Shown here: piece by piece, positions 9,128 to 17,220 of the stretch
How positions within the stretch are numbered: position 1 is the stretch's first letter
Layout of the letters: each line of letters begins with the position of its first letter
Origin: Peptococcaceae bacterium
Lineage (GTDB): Bacteria > Bacillota > Peptococcia > DRI-13 > PHAD01
Direction: 5' to 3'
Length of the DNA: 64,000 nt
Assembly: GCA_024655825.1 (NCBI GenBank)
Contig: JANLFJ010000011.1
Location: 1-64,000, forward strand
Notes under the pieces: model-generated
What the model was told of the DNA's origin: nothing
Database searches by the model: none
The model's input: only the letters and a program-made list of their open reading frames with translations
Translations under genes and position numbers: made by a program

Positions 9128-9778
9128 ATGGGAGGGCAGCTTGGGATTTTAGTTGCCGTACTCGGGTACGACACGGTAAACGAGGATGAATTCAACGACT
9201 GGTACGAAACCGAGCATATACCCGAAAGAATGAAAATTCCCGGTTTTCTTTCCGCTGAGCGCTATCTGGCGATAAACAAGGAGAAGACATCCGTGGCCAT
9301 CTATGACCTTTCCAGCGTGGATGTGCTGCGGGGGCCGGAATACAAGGCCATCGCCGGAAACAATTACTCGCCGTGGACCAAGCGCATCCAGTCAAGAGTA
9401 AGCGGTTTCCTGCGCTACGAGGCTGTGCAAGTCAATCCCGGCACGCAGGTGGCGCCCGGGGGAGCTGGAGGCCTTTTGCTGGTGGGATACAACGTCGGGC
9501 CGGAAGCGGAAGACGAGGTTAACCGCTGGTATGAGACGGAGCACATTCCCGCCCTGCTGCAGGTTGAAGGGGTTCTTTCCGCCCGCCGCTACCGCTGCGT
9601 AGACGGGCCTCACAAGTACCTGGCCGTCTATCATTTGACCGCTCCGGAAGTCTGCAAAAGCGAAATGTGGAGAAAAGCGGCGGAAACGCCGTGGACGCAT
9701 GCTGTGCGACCGAAGATGGGAGAACGTTTGTGGTTGGAATGCAGGCTGTTCCGGCGCTATGAACGACAGGAGAGGTGA
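9128..9778 (+). CDS. Tandem-duplicated dimeric alpha/beta-barrel protein
   Basis: The product (about 216 residues) is two copies of one domain. Residues about 1-100 contain NDWYETEHIPERMKIPGFLSAERY and residues about 115-215 contain NRWYETEHIPALLQVEGVLSARRY. The pattern (a hydrophobic strand, then WYxTEHIP and a strand ending in SARRY) matches ferredoxin-like dimeric alpha/beta barrels of the EthD/ABM-like group. Those bind or convert small hydrophobic molecules. The ATG at 9128 is 7 bp behind GAGGAGGAGG; ATG 9122 is too close. It leads an operon with metV, metF and a DUF362 gene. Exact function is unknown. Confidence 0.75.
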   Translation: MGGQLGILVAVLGYDTVNEDEFNDWYETEHIPERMKIPGFLSAERYLAINKEKTSVAIYDLSSVDVLRGPEYKAIAGNNYSPWTKRIQSRVSGFLRYEAVQVNPGTQVAPGGAGGLLLVGYNVGPEAEDEVNRWYETEHIPALLQVEGVLSARRYRCVDGPHKYLAVYHLTAPEVCKSEMWRKAAETPWTHAVRPKMGERLWLECRLFRRYERQER

Positions 9779-9784
9779 ATTGAC

Positions 9785-10468
9785 ATGATGATGATCAGCC
9801 GCCTGAAACCACTGGAAGAAATGTTCGGCCGGCTCAAGAGCAGCGAGTCCCTGCTCTTGCTGGCGTGCAACGGCTGTGCGGAGAGCTTCGGCAGCGCCGA
9901 GCCCGGCCAGTTGAACTTGCTCAAAAGTGAAGCGGAACAACGGGGCCATCACGTTGCTGACGTTGTCACCATCGAATTCTTGTGCGAAGAAGTGCTGGTG
10001 AGACACTGGCTCCGCAAGGCCCGCAGCAAAGAGAGTTTTGACGCCGTGCTTGCCGTCTGCTGCGGGGTGGGCGCCCAGGTTGTGGCTAAAGTCAGCCAAG
10101 GGGCGGTTTATCCCGCATGCGATACCGTCAGCATGGGTGGCAGGTTCGGGCAGCCGTGGGGCGCCGAATTGTGTAAAGAATGCGGCGAGTGTTTGCTGCC
10201 TTATACCGGCGGTATTTGCCCCCTGACAGCTTGCAGCAAGGGGCTTTTAAACGGGCCGTGCGGCGGGAGCCAGGACGGAAGGTGCGAATTCCGGCCGGAA
10301 TCAAGAGAATGCGGCTGGCAAAAAATATACCGGCGGTTGGAAGAGCGGGGCGGCAAAGAACTCCTTGTGGGTCCGCCCTTGATAAAAGACCATTCCAGGA
10401 ACGAGCCGCCCGAAGAACTGGTTGTCTTCAAAACACAGCTCCTTGAAGGGCAGGTGGAGACCTTATGA
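9785..10468 (+). CDS. metV: MetV-like methylenetetrahydrofolate reductase partner (MTHFR_C domain)
   Basis: A 227-residue protein with two Cys-rich parts. An N-terminal segment LLACNGCAE is followed by a central alpha/beta region, and the C-terminal part reads CKECGECLLPYTGGICPLTAC and then GPCGG, the conserved zinc/iron-sulfur-type C-terminal domain of acetogen methylene-THF reductases. In acetogens MetV pairs with MetF in the methyl branch of the Wood-Ljungdahl pathway. Here the stop overlaps the metF start (ATGA), supporting a complex. The gene is not next to CO dehydrogenase or other carbonyl-branch genes in this window. Confidence 0.85.
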   Translation: MMMISRLKPLEEMFGRLKSSESLLLLACNGCAESFGSAEPGQLNLLKSEAEQRGHHVADVVTIEFLCEEVLVRHWLRKARSKESFDAVLAVCCGVGAQVVAKVSQGAVYPACDTVSMGGRFGQPWGAELCKECGECLLPYTGGICPLTACSKGLLNGPCGGSQDGRCEFRPESRECGWQKIYRRLEERGGKELLVGPPLIKDHSRNEPPEELVVFKTQLLEGQVETL

Positions 10469-11367
10469 CGATTACGGAACTGGCTGGTAAAAAAAGTTTC
10501 CTGGTAACGGCGGAGTTGACCCCGCCCAAGGGGACTGATTACGGCAAAGTTTTAGAGGCGGCAGAGAACCTGGTCCAGGCGGTGGATGCCGTCAATGTAA
10601 CCGACGGCCAGAGTGCGGTGATGCGCTCCGGTTCCCTGGCCCTTTCCCATTTTTTGCTGGATAAAGGCATTGAACCGGTTTTTCAGCTCAACTGCAGGGA
10701 CCGCAACCGGATCGCCCTGCAGTCGGAATTATTGAGCGCGTTCAGCCTCGGAATCAAAAACGTGCTGTGCATCACGGGCGATCATGTCGGGTTAGGCGAC
10801 CATAAGGACGCCAAGCAGGTTTTTGACCTGGATGCCGTATCGCTCCTGGCGGTCGTGAGCAGGTTAAACGAAGGCTGCGACATGAAAGGCAATCCCCTTG
10901 CCGGGGCTACCAACCTGTGCCCGGGGGCAGTCGTTAATCCCAACGCTTCACCGGTTGAGCCCCAGCTGTTGAAGATGAAAAGAAAAATACAGGCCGGCGC
11001 GCGCTTTTTCCAGACCCAACCCGTTTTTGAAATCTCTTTGCTGAAACCGTTTGCGGACGAGGCCGCCAGGATGGGCGTTCCCCTGCTGGCAGGGGTGATG
11101 GTTTTAAGGTCCGCCGGGATGGCCCGGTATATAAATAAGCATATTTCGGGCATCAGCGTTCCGGTAAAACTGGTTGAATACCTGGAAAAATCAAGGGACC
11201 CGGTCATAACCGGCCTGGAGATAGCCGCCGGTTTAATAAACGAAGCGCGAGGCGTTTGCCGGGGGGTCCATTTGATGACGATTGGTGCGGAAGAATTGGT
11301 GCCGCAAGTACTTGAAAAAGCGGGGATAAAGAAAGAAAAGCGGTTTTCCGAAACGGAGGTGGAATAG
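10465..11367 (+). CDS. metF: Methylenetetrahydrofolate reductase, MetF
   Basis: A 300-residue FAD-dependent TIM-barrel enzyme that reduces 5,10-methylene-THF to 5-methyl-THF. The family signatures are near the start (VTAELTPPKGTD), in the middle (NVLCITGDHVGLGDH) and at GARFFQTQPVF. Length is that of the short bacterial form. It is translationally coupled to metV and followed with no gap by a DUF362 gene. The enzyme serves either methionine synthesis or C1 oxidation/reduction of the Wood-Ljungdahl pathway; the MetV partner favours the latter. Confidence 0.92.
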   Translation: MTITELAGKKSFLVTAELTPPKGTDYGKVLEAAENLVQAVDAVNVTDGQSAVMRSGSLALSHFLLDKGIEPVFQLNCRDRNRIALQSELLSAFSLGIKNVLCITGDHVGLGDHKDAKQVFDLDAVSLLAVVSRLNEGCDMKGNPLAGATNLCPGAVVNPNASPVEPQLLKMKRKIQAGARFFQTQPVFEISLLKPFADEAARMGVPLLAGVMVLRSAGMARYINKHISGISVPVKLVEYLEKSRDPVITGLEIAAGLINEARGVCRGVHLMTIGAEELVPQVLEKAGIKKEKRFSETEVE

Positions 11368-12576
11368 ATGGCTTCCCCCAAGAAAACGGTGGCGGTCGTC
11401 AAGTGTAATGACCCGGGTGAAGGGGTCCTGAGGGCTTTGGCATTGCTGGAAGCGGAGGGCGATTTTAAACCTTCCTCCGACGTGGTGTTTATCAAACCAA
11501 ATATTGTGGCTACCGTTCCTTCGGAGAATTCCCCTGAAGTCACGGAGCAAAGAACAGTCGCCGCGCTGGTGCGCTACTTCTACGAACGTGGGGCCCAAAA
11601 GGTGGTTGTGGGTGAAGGACCGGCCTGGGGCGCGTTGAGCCGCGACGCGTACCGGGTTTCAGGAATGGAAAAGGCCGTCCTGGAAAACGGCGGGTTTTTG
11701 TGCGACATGGATGAGGAGCCTGAAGTGGCGGTCCCGGTTGACGGCTACGTGCTCAAAGAAATACGCCTCCCCAGGGCTCTGGCGGAGGCCGATATGGTGG
11801 TCAATGTCCCCAAGGCAAAAACCCATTTCTTGACAGGCGTTACCCTGGGGCTGAAAAATGTTTTAGGGGCAATCCGCTACGAGTATCGGAAAAAATACCA
11901 CCGGGAATTTGACCAGGCCTTCTTTATCGCCGATCTCCAGAAGGCTTACAAGCCTGATGTGACCGTCATTGACGCCGTAATGGCCATGGAAGGTTTCGGG
12001 CCGCACGGGGGTACGCCCCTTGAACTCGGAGTGGTCCTCGCCGGCACGGATACCATGGCGGTCGACACTGTGGGCTGCCACCTTATGTGCATCAATCCCC
12101 GCAGCCTGGCTTTGATGCAGGCTGCTGAAAAACTGGGAATAGGCACAACGGACATGAGCCTGATCAAGGTTGTGGGGGAAGATATTGAGAAGGTAAAACA
12201 GCCCTTTTCTCCGCCTCTTTTCCAGTATGTGAGCAAGTATGACAATGTCAGCGTGTACGCGGGGGGCGTCTGTCCCGGATGCAAACCGAGAATACCAAGC
12301 GTGCCTTTAGGCTGGGACCCTTCGAAAAAATACGCGGTGATCATCGGAAGAGAGCCAATCGCCGTCAGGCCCGATGTGGAAGCCGACGAATTTTGGCTGG
12401 TGGGAAACTGCGGGGTGAAGGCGGGAATGGCTTATCTCCTGCGGAGGGCTTTCCAGGGAGGTTTTAAAAGCGGGATGCCTAGAATAGCCAAAGTGCCCGG
12501 TTGTCCGCCGCTTGATTGGTATTCGCAGAAGTCCGTCTTCCCGCCGTTGCGGGAAAAAGGCTGGATGACCAATTAA
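11368..12576 (+). CDS. DUF362 domain-containing protein
   Basis: A 402-residue protein whose first 280 residues follow the DUF362 pattern (VVFIKPNIV, a Gly-rich VVVGEGPAWG, and MVVNVPKAKTHFLTGVTLGLKNVLG). A C-terminal part has scattered Cys motifs (CPGCKPR, NCGVKAG, PGCPPLDW) in place of the usual 8Fe-8S ferredoxin. The ATG directly follows the metF stop, so the gene belongs to the same transcript. DUF362 proteins have no settled function; the context suggests a role linked to one-carbon or redox chemistry, which is inference. Confidence 0.8.
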   Translation: MASPKKTVAVVKCNDPGEGVLRALALLEAEGDFKPSSDVVFIKPNIVATVPSENSPEVTEQRTVAALVRYFYERGAQKVVVGEGPAWGALSRDAYRVSGMEKAVLENGGFLCDMDEEPEVAVPVDGYVLKEIRLPRALAEADMVVNVPKAKTHFLTGVTLGLKNVLGAIRYEYRKKYHREFDQAFFIADLQKAYKPDVTVIDAVMAMEGFGPHGGTPLELGVVLAGTDTMAVDTVGCHLMCINPRSLALMQAAEKLGIGTTDMSLIKVVGEDIEKVKQPFSPPLFQYVSKYDNVSVYAGGVCPGCKPRIPSVPLGWDPSKKYAVIIGREPIAVRPDVEADEFWLVGNCGVKAGMAYLLRRAFQGGFKSGMPRIAKVPGCPPLDWYSQKSVFPPLREKGWMTN

Positions 12577-12590
12577 AAAAAACAAAAAAA

Positions 12591-12972
12591 GCGCATGAGT
12601 ATGCCTGTAAGCCGAGTTCTGTGCCCCCTCGTTTGAGGGGCGGCGACCATTTATCTGGGATGCCGGTTACCCGGCACCTCTAGCGACCTAACCCGGGAGC
12701 GGAACGGGCCGTTCCACAGCTCCCCTATTCGGTCTTGCTCCAGGTGGGGTTTACCGAGCCAGCCAGTCACCTGGCTGCTGGTGAGCTCTTACCTCGCCTT
12801 TCCACCCTTGCCTGTGCCGCAAAATACGGCCATCGGCGGTATGTCTCTGTGGCACTTTCCTTGGAGTCGCCTCCACTGGGTGTTACCCAGCACCCTGCCC
12901 TGCGGAGCTCGGACTTTCCTCAGGCCCGGCCTTTCGGCGATTGGGCCCGCGGTCGCCCGGCATACTCATGTG
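12591..12972 (-). ncRNA. rnpB: RNase P RNA, bacterial class A
   Basis: Read on the minus strand, the sequence starts with a P1 helix (CATGAGTATGCCGGGCG, closing with GGCATACTCATG at the 3' end). It contains the conserved GAGGAAAGTCCGAGCTCC, the CAGGGTGCTGG region, GAAAGTGCCACAGAGA, and near the 3' end GATAAATGGTCGCC followed by ACAGAACTCGGCTTACAG. These are universally conserved parts of the ribozyme that matures tRNA 5' ends. Length, about 380 nt, is normal. Open frames across it are shadows. Confidence 0.96.
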
Positions 12973-13061
12973 CGGAACTATATATTATCACATTAATATC
13001 AAAAATGAAAGCGGGATTCGCTGGAAGACCAGCGGAATGCTCTTGAAAATCGTTAAAACCG

Positions 13062-13091
13062 TTGACAAAACAGATTGAATACAACTATAAT
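13062..13091 (+). promoter_or_regulatory. Sigma-A promoter of ilvN
   Basis: TTGACA at 13062-13067 and TATAAT at 13086-13091 are both perfect matches with an 18-bp spacer. The start codon lies 41 bp downstream of the -10. No T-box or leader peptide is seen in that short leader. Confidence 0.8.
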
Positions 13092-13132
13092 ACGTCGTAA
13101 TAAGAGCAAACGGGCAAACTGGAGGGATCCTT

Positions 13133-13636
13133 TTGGCTAACATGATTCATACCCTGGTTGTGCTGGTGGAAAACCGTCCCGGTGTGCTTACCAGGATTTC
13201 CGGTTTAATCAGCCGGAGGGCTTTTAATATTGAAAGCATTGTGGCCGGCTACACGGAGGAGCCTAACATGACCAGGATTACCATAGCGGTTAACGGTGAC
13301 GACCGGGAAATAGAACAGGTCGTCAACCAGCTTTCCAAACTGGTTGATGTCATCAAAATTGTAGACCTGACCGAAGTGGACAGTCTCGAACGCGAACTGG
13401 CCATGATCAAGGTGAAAGCCAGCCCGGAGAAGCGTTCCGATATTGTGGACATTGTTGACATTTTCCGGGCCAGAATAGTGGATGTCAACCGTGAAACGAT
13501 GGTCATAGAGCTGACCGGCGACCAGAGTAAAATCGACGCTCTTTGTGAAGTGATGAAAGACCACGGGATCATAGAAATTGTGCGGACCGGCAAGACCGTC
13601 ATTTCCCGCGGGCCTTTGCCGGCCAAAAAAATGTAG
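13133..13636 (+). CDS. ilvN: Acetolactate synthase small (regulatory) subunit
   Basis: A 167-residue regulatory subunit of acetohydroxyacid synthase. The N-terminal ACT domain shows the family pattern (HTLVVLVENRPGVLTRISGL, then RRAFNIESI), and the C-terminal domain follows from about residue 80. The valine-sensing subunit normally pairs with IlvB, which is not in this window. The TTG at 13133 is 7 bp behind GGAGGGA; the ATG at 13142 would be 16 bp away, so TTG is preferred. It has its own promoter and terminator and so forms a single-gene unit. Confidence 0.92.
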   Translation: MANMIHTLVVLVENRPGVLTRISGLISRRAFNIESIVAGYTEEPNMTRITIAVNGDDREIEQVVNQLSKLVDVIKIVDLTEVDSLERELAMIKVKASPEKRSDIVDIVDIFRARIVDVNRETMVIELTGDQSKIDALCEVMKDHGIIEIVRTGKTVISRGPLPAKKM

Positions 13637-13638
13637 TG

Positions 13639-13666
13639 AAAATCCCCGGGCGGGGATTTTTGTTTT
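13639..13666 (+). terminator. Intrinsic terminator of ilvN
   Basis: AAATCCCC/GGGGATTT stem with a GGGC loop, followed by TTGTTTT, starts just behind the ilvN stop. Confidence 0.85.
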
Positions 13667-13728
13667 ATATTAGCAGGTAAATGCCTTTTCTGAGCAGAAT
13701 TAAACAAATGGAAAGGGAGGAGGCAAGC

Positions 13729-16700
13729 ATGTCCCTGCGTTTTATTATTGGGAGGGCCGGGTCGGGGAAAACCCGGCAGTGCCTGGCGGAGATAAAACAA
13801 CATCAACAACAGAAGCCGGAAAAGCCGCTCGTTTACCTGGTGCCTGAACAGGCCACCTTCCATATGGAAAAAAACCTTCTTGAGTTCTGCGGGCTGGACG
13901 GGACCATGCAGGTACATGTTTTGAGCTTTCAACGCCTGGCCTGGCGCGTTTTGCAGGAAACGGGAGGCGGGATTTACCCGGTGCTGGATAAGGTGGGAAA
14001 GGCCCTGATTTTACGCCGCATCCTGGAAAAAAACAGGAAACAAATGAAGGCTTTTGCCCGGGTAATGGATACCCCGGGTTTTTTAGAAAAACTGGCGGAG
14101 GTAATGGCCGAGTTTAAGGCATACAACACAACTCCCGGGAAGTTTGTTTCCTGCCTGGAAAGCCTGGCCGGCCCAAAGGAGGATGCTTTGCGGGGCAGGC
14201 TGGAAGACCTGGTTCTTGTTTACAGCGAATACGAGGATTACCTGGCGAACAAATACCTTGACACGGAGGATTTGTTGCGCAAGCTGGCCAGGAAAGTTCC
14301 CCTTTCCGTGTTTTTGGACGGCGCCGGCATCTGGCTGGACGGCTTCCATGGTTTTACTCCCCAGGAATACAAAGTGATCCGCGAAATACTCTTAAAAACG
14401 TCCGGGGTGAGCATAACGCTTTGCCTGGACCGGGAACACCTTAATAAGAGCCTGACGGAAACGGACACTTTTTATCCTCCCTGGGAAACCTGGCGGAAGC
14501 TGGTGGAGATTTCCCGGGAAACAGGCTGCCGGGAGGAATACCTGTTTTTGGATTACGGAATGGCACACCGCTTTTCGCGGCGGGAAGAACTGGCCCACCT
14601 GGAAAAAAGCTTCTTTGAAGCGGTTGCTCCCTTTGCCGGGGAGGCCGCAGGCCTTAAACTGACGGCAGCGGCCAACCGCAGGGCCGAACTGGAAGGGACA
14701 GCCCAGAGAATACTCAATTTATGTCGTGAAAAGGGGCTGCGTTTCCAAGATATTGCCGTGCTTTTCCGCGACATTTCCCCGTATGAAAGCCTTTTGCCCG
14801 CGGTTTTCAACGACTACGGCATCCCTTATTTCCTGGATAAAAAAAGACCGCTTCGCCATCACCCGCTCCTTGACCTGCTTGAAGGAGCCCTGGAGGTGGT
14901 GGAGTCCGGCTGGAATCATGAGCCCCTGTTTCGCTGTCTTAAAACCGACCTTCTTCCCGTTTCTCGCCGGGAGGTCGACCTGCTGGAAAATTATTGTCTT
15001 TCTCATGGAATCAGGGGCAGCCGGTGGACTGACGGAAAGCCCTGGGGCTACATGCGCCGCTGTACGCTGGAAGAAGAATACCGGCAAGAGGAAGCGGGAA
15101 CGGCCAGCGAGGAAGAAACCGAACTGAAAAGGATCAACAGGGCCAGGGAAAAAGCGATACCGGCCCTGGGCCGGCTGGAAGCCGGCCTGCGGAAGGCGCG
15201 CACGGCCAGGGATTTTGCCGTTTCCATTTACAACCTGTTGGAAGAGCTGGCTGCGGCCTGTAAACTCCAGTACTGGAGCCGCAAGGCGGAGGAAGAGGGG
15301 GAACTGGAAGAAGCACAGCTGCACAGCCAGGTATGGCAGAAAGTCATGGAGCTGCTGGAACAGTTTGTGCAGGTCCTGGGAGAGCAGGAAATAAACGTAC
15401 GGGAGTTCAGCCGCGTGCTGAAAAGCGGCCTGGAAAGCATTGAGCTCGGCCTGATCCCGCCCCGCCTCGACCAGGTGCTGGTAGGAACACTGGATCGCTC
15501 CCGCAACCCCGACCTGAAGGCGGTTTTTGTGCTGGGCGCAAACGAGGGTGTCTTGCCTAAACGGATCAGTGAAGAGGGATTTTTTAGCGATGATGAAAAA
15601 GAAATCCTGGGAAAAATGAGAGTGGAACTGGCCCCCACCAGTGAAAAAAGGCTTTTTGCCGAACAGTTTCTGGTTTACCTGGCCCTGACCAGGGCAAGCG
15701 ACTTCCTGCAGGTTAGTTTTCCCGCGTCTGATGAAGAGGGGAGGGCTTTAAGTCCCTCGTTTCTTTTTGAACACCTGGGGAGGATTTTCCCTTCAGCCAG
15801 GGAAAGTAACGGCTGGCCAGGCGGACAGGCCAAAGAGGTGACCGACATGGCCCTTGATTGTCTCGTGAATCCAAGGCCCGTCATGGGCTGCCTGGGCGCA
15901 AACCTCCGCCGGGCCGCTGACGGCGAACCGGTTGAACCGCTCTGGTGGGATGTCTACAACTGGTTTTTGAACGAGAAGGAATGGCAAAAGCCCCTGGCCC
16001 TTGTAGTGAATGGACTGTCCCAAGCGAACAGGGAGGAGCGCCTTCCGTTGCCTCTCGTGCGCAGATTGTACGGCAGCAGTTTATTAACCAGCATTTCCAG
16101 GCTGGAAAGGTTCAAAGCCTGTCCCTTTTCGTATTTTTTGAATTACGGGCTCAAGTTGAAAGAAAGGGAAGAATACAAGCTTAAAGCACTCGACCTGGGA
16201 CGGTTTTTTCATGCCGCCATCGAGCGGGCATACCGCCGCCTGGAAGGGGAGGGGTTGGACCTGGCCGGTTTAGACGAGCACCGGCTTTCCGGCCTGGTGG
16301 AAAGCACCGTGGATGAAATTGTTCCCCAGCTGCAGAACGAACTGCTGTTGAGCACTTCGCGGTATCGATTCCTAACCCGCAAGTTTAGACGCACCGTGAC
16401 AAGGGCGCTGCGCGTTTTGCGTGAGCATGAGCTTCGCGGTACTTTTCGCCCGGTGGGCTTGGAAATGTCTTTCGGACCGGAAGGCCGCCTGCCTGGTCTC
16501 CGGTTAAAACTGGCCAGCGGAGGGACTATCGTTCTCCAGGGGAGGATAGACAGGGTTGACGCCGCAAGGGGAGAAAACGGGTATTACTTACGGGTTATCG
16601 ACTACAAATCGGGGAACCCCACTTTAAGCCTTATGGAGATCTTCTACGGCCTTAAAATACAGCTCGTTGCTTACCTGGACGTGGTTATGACTCATGCCCG

Positions 16701-17220
16701 GGAGCTTATCGGTGAAGAGGCCCTGCCGGCAGGCGTCTTTTATTTTACAATCCAGGATCCCATTGTGGCCGGGGATAAACCCCTGGAAAGGGGCGAAATT
16801 GAAAGCAGAATCCTGAAGGAGTTACGAATGAAAGGCTATTTGCTCAAAGACCCGCAGGCCATTATGCTTATGGATTCATCGATTAACGGCCGTTCCGAGC
16901 TCATTCCCGCGGCTATGAAAAAAAACGGGGAGTTATACAAGGACTCCGGTTGTCTTCTAACGCGGGATGAATTCAGTAGCCTGCGCCTTCATGTGGAGAA
17001 CCTGTTGACAGAAATAGGAGAAGAGATCATGGCCGGGGAGATTTCCATTCAGCCATACCGCTATAAGGGCAGCAGCCCTTGCGCGTACTGCTCTTACCAG
17101 GCGGTTTGCCGGTTCGATCCGGCAGTTGCGGGTGAGACCTACAGGGTCTTGCCGGTCAGGGAGCCAGGCGAGATATGGCGCGAGCTCGGGATAAGAAAGG
17201 AGGCCGTGGATAATGGTTAA
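13729..17220 (+). CDS. addB: ATP-dependent helicase/nuclease subunit AddB
   Basis: About 1,163 residues; one half of the AddAB enzyme that resects double-strand breaks for RecA. Visible are the Walker A GRAGSGKT at the N-terminus, the UvrD-like body, the nuclease motif VIDYKSGNP, and the Cys of the iron-sulfur staple (FKACPFSYF before the nuclease domain, then SPCAYCSYQAVC near the end). The start at 13729 follows GGGAGGAGG; an upstream ATG at 13681 lacks a site. The stop overlaps addA. Confidence 0.95.
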   Translation: MSLRFIIGRAGSGKTRQCLAEIKQHQQQKPEKPLVYLVPEQATFHMEKNLLEFCGLDGTMQVHVLSFQRLAWRVLQETGGGIYPVLDKVGKALILRRILEKNRKQMKAFARVMDTPGFLEKLAEVMAEFKAYNTTPGKFVSCLESLAGPKEDALRGRLEDLVLVYSEYEDYLANKYLDTEDLLRKLARKVPLSVFLDGAGIWLDGFHGFTPQEYKVIREILLKTSGVSITLCLDREHLNKSLTETDTFYPPWETWRKLVEISRETGCREEYLFLDYGMAHRFSRREELAHLEKSFFEAVAPFAGEAAGLKLTAAANRRAELEGTAQRILNLCREKGLRFQDIAVLFRDISPYESLLPAVFNDYGIPYFLDKKRPLRHHPLLDLLEGALEVVESGWNHEPLFRCLKTDLLPVSRREVDLLENYCLSHGIRGSRWTDGKPWGYMRRCTLEEEYRQEEAGTASEEETELKRINRAREKAIPALGRLEAGLRKARTARDFAVSIYNLLEELAAACKLQYWSRKAEEEGELEEAQLHSQVWQKVMELLEQFVQVLGEQEINVREFSRVLKSGLESIELGLIPPRLDQVLVGTLDRSRNPDLKAVFVLGANEGVLPKRISEEGFFSDDEKEILGKMRVELAPTSEKRLFAEQFLVYLALTRASDFLQVSFPASDEEGRALSPSFLFEHLGRIFPSARESNGWPGGQAKEVTDMALDCLVNPRPVMGCLGANLRRAADGEPVEPLWWDVYNWFLNEKEWQKPLALVVNGLSQANREERLPLPLVRRLYGSSLLTSISRLERFKACPFSYFLNYGLKLKEREEYKLKALDLGRFFHAAIERAYRRLEGEGLDLAGLDEHRLSGLVESTVDEIVPQLQNELLLSTSRYRFLTRKFRRTVTRALRVLREHELRGTFRPVGLEMSFGPEGRLPGLRLKLASGGTIVLQGRIDRVDAARGENGYYLRVIDYKSGNPTLSLMEIFYGLKIQLVAYLDVVMTHARELIGEEALPAGVFYFTIQDPIVAGDKPLERGEIESRILKELRMKGYLLKDPQAIMLMDSSINGRSELIPAAMKKNGELYKDSGCLLTRDEFSSLRLHVENLLTEIGEEIMAGEISIQPYRYKGSSPCAYCSYQAVCRFDPAVAGETYRVLPVREPGEIWRELGIRKEAVDNG

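Noticed and set aside
12735-13046. Open frames of 71-103 codons over the RNase P RNA
   Set aside because: They lie inside or antisense to a conserved structural RNA and have no ribosome site.
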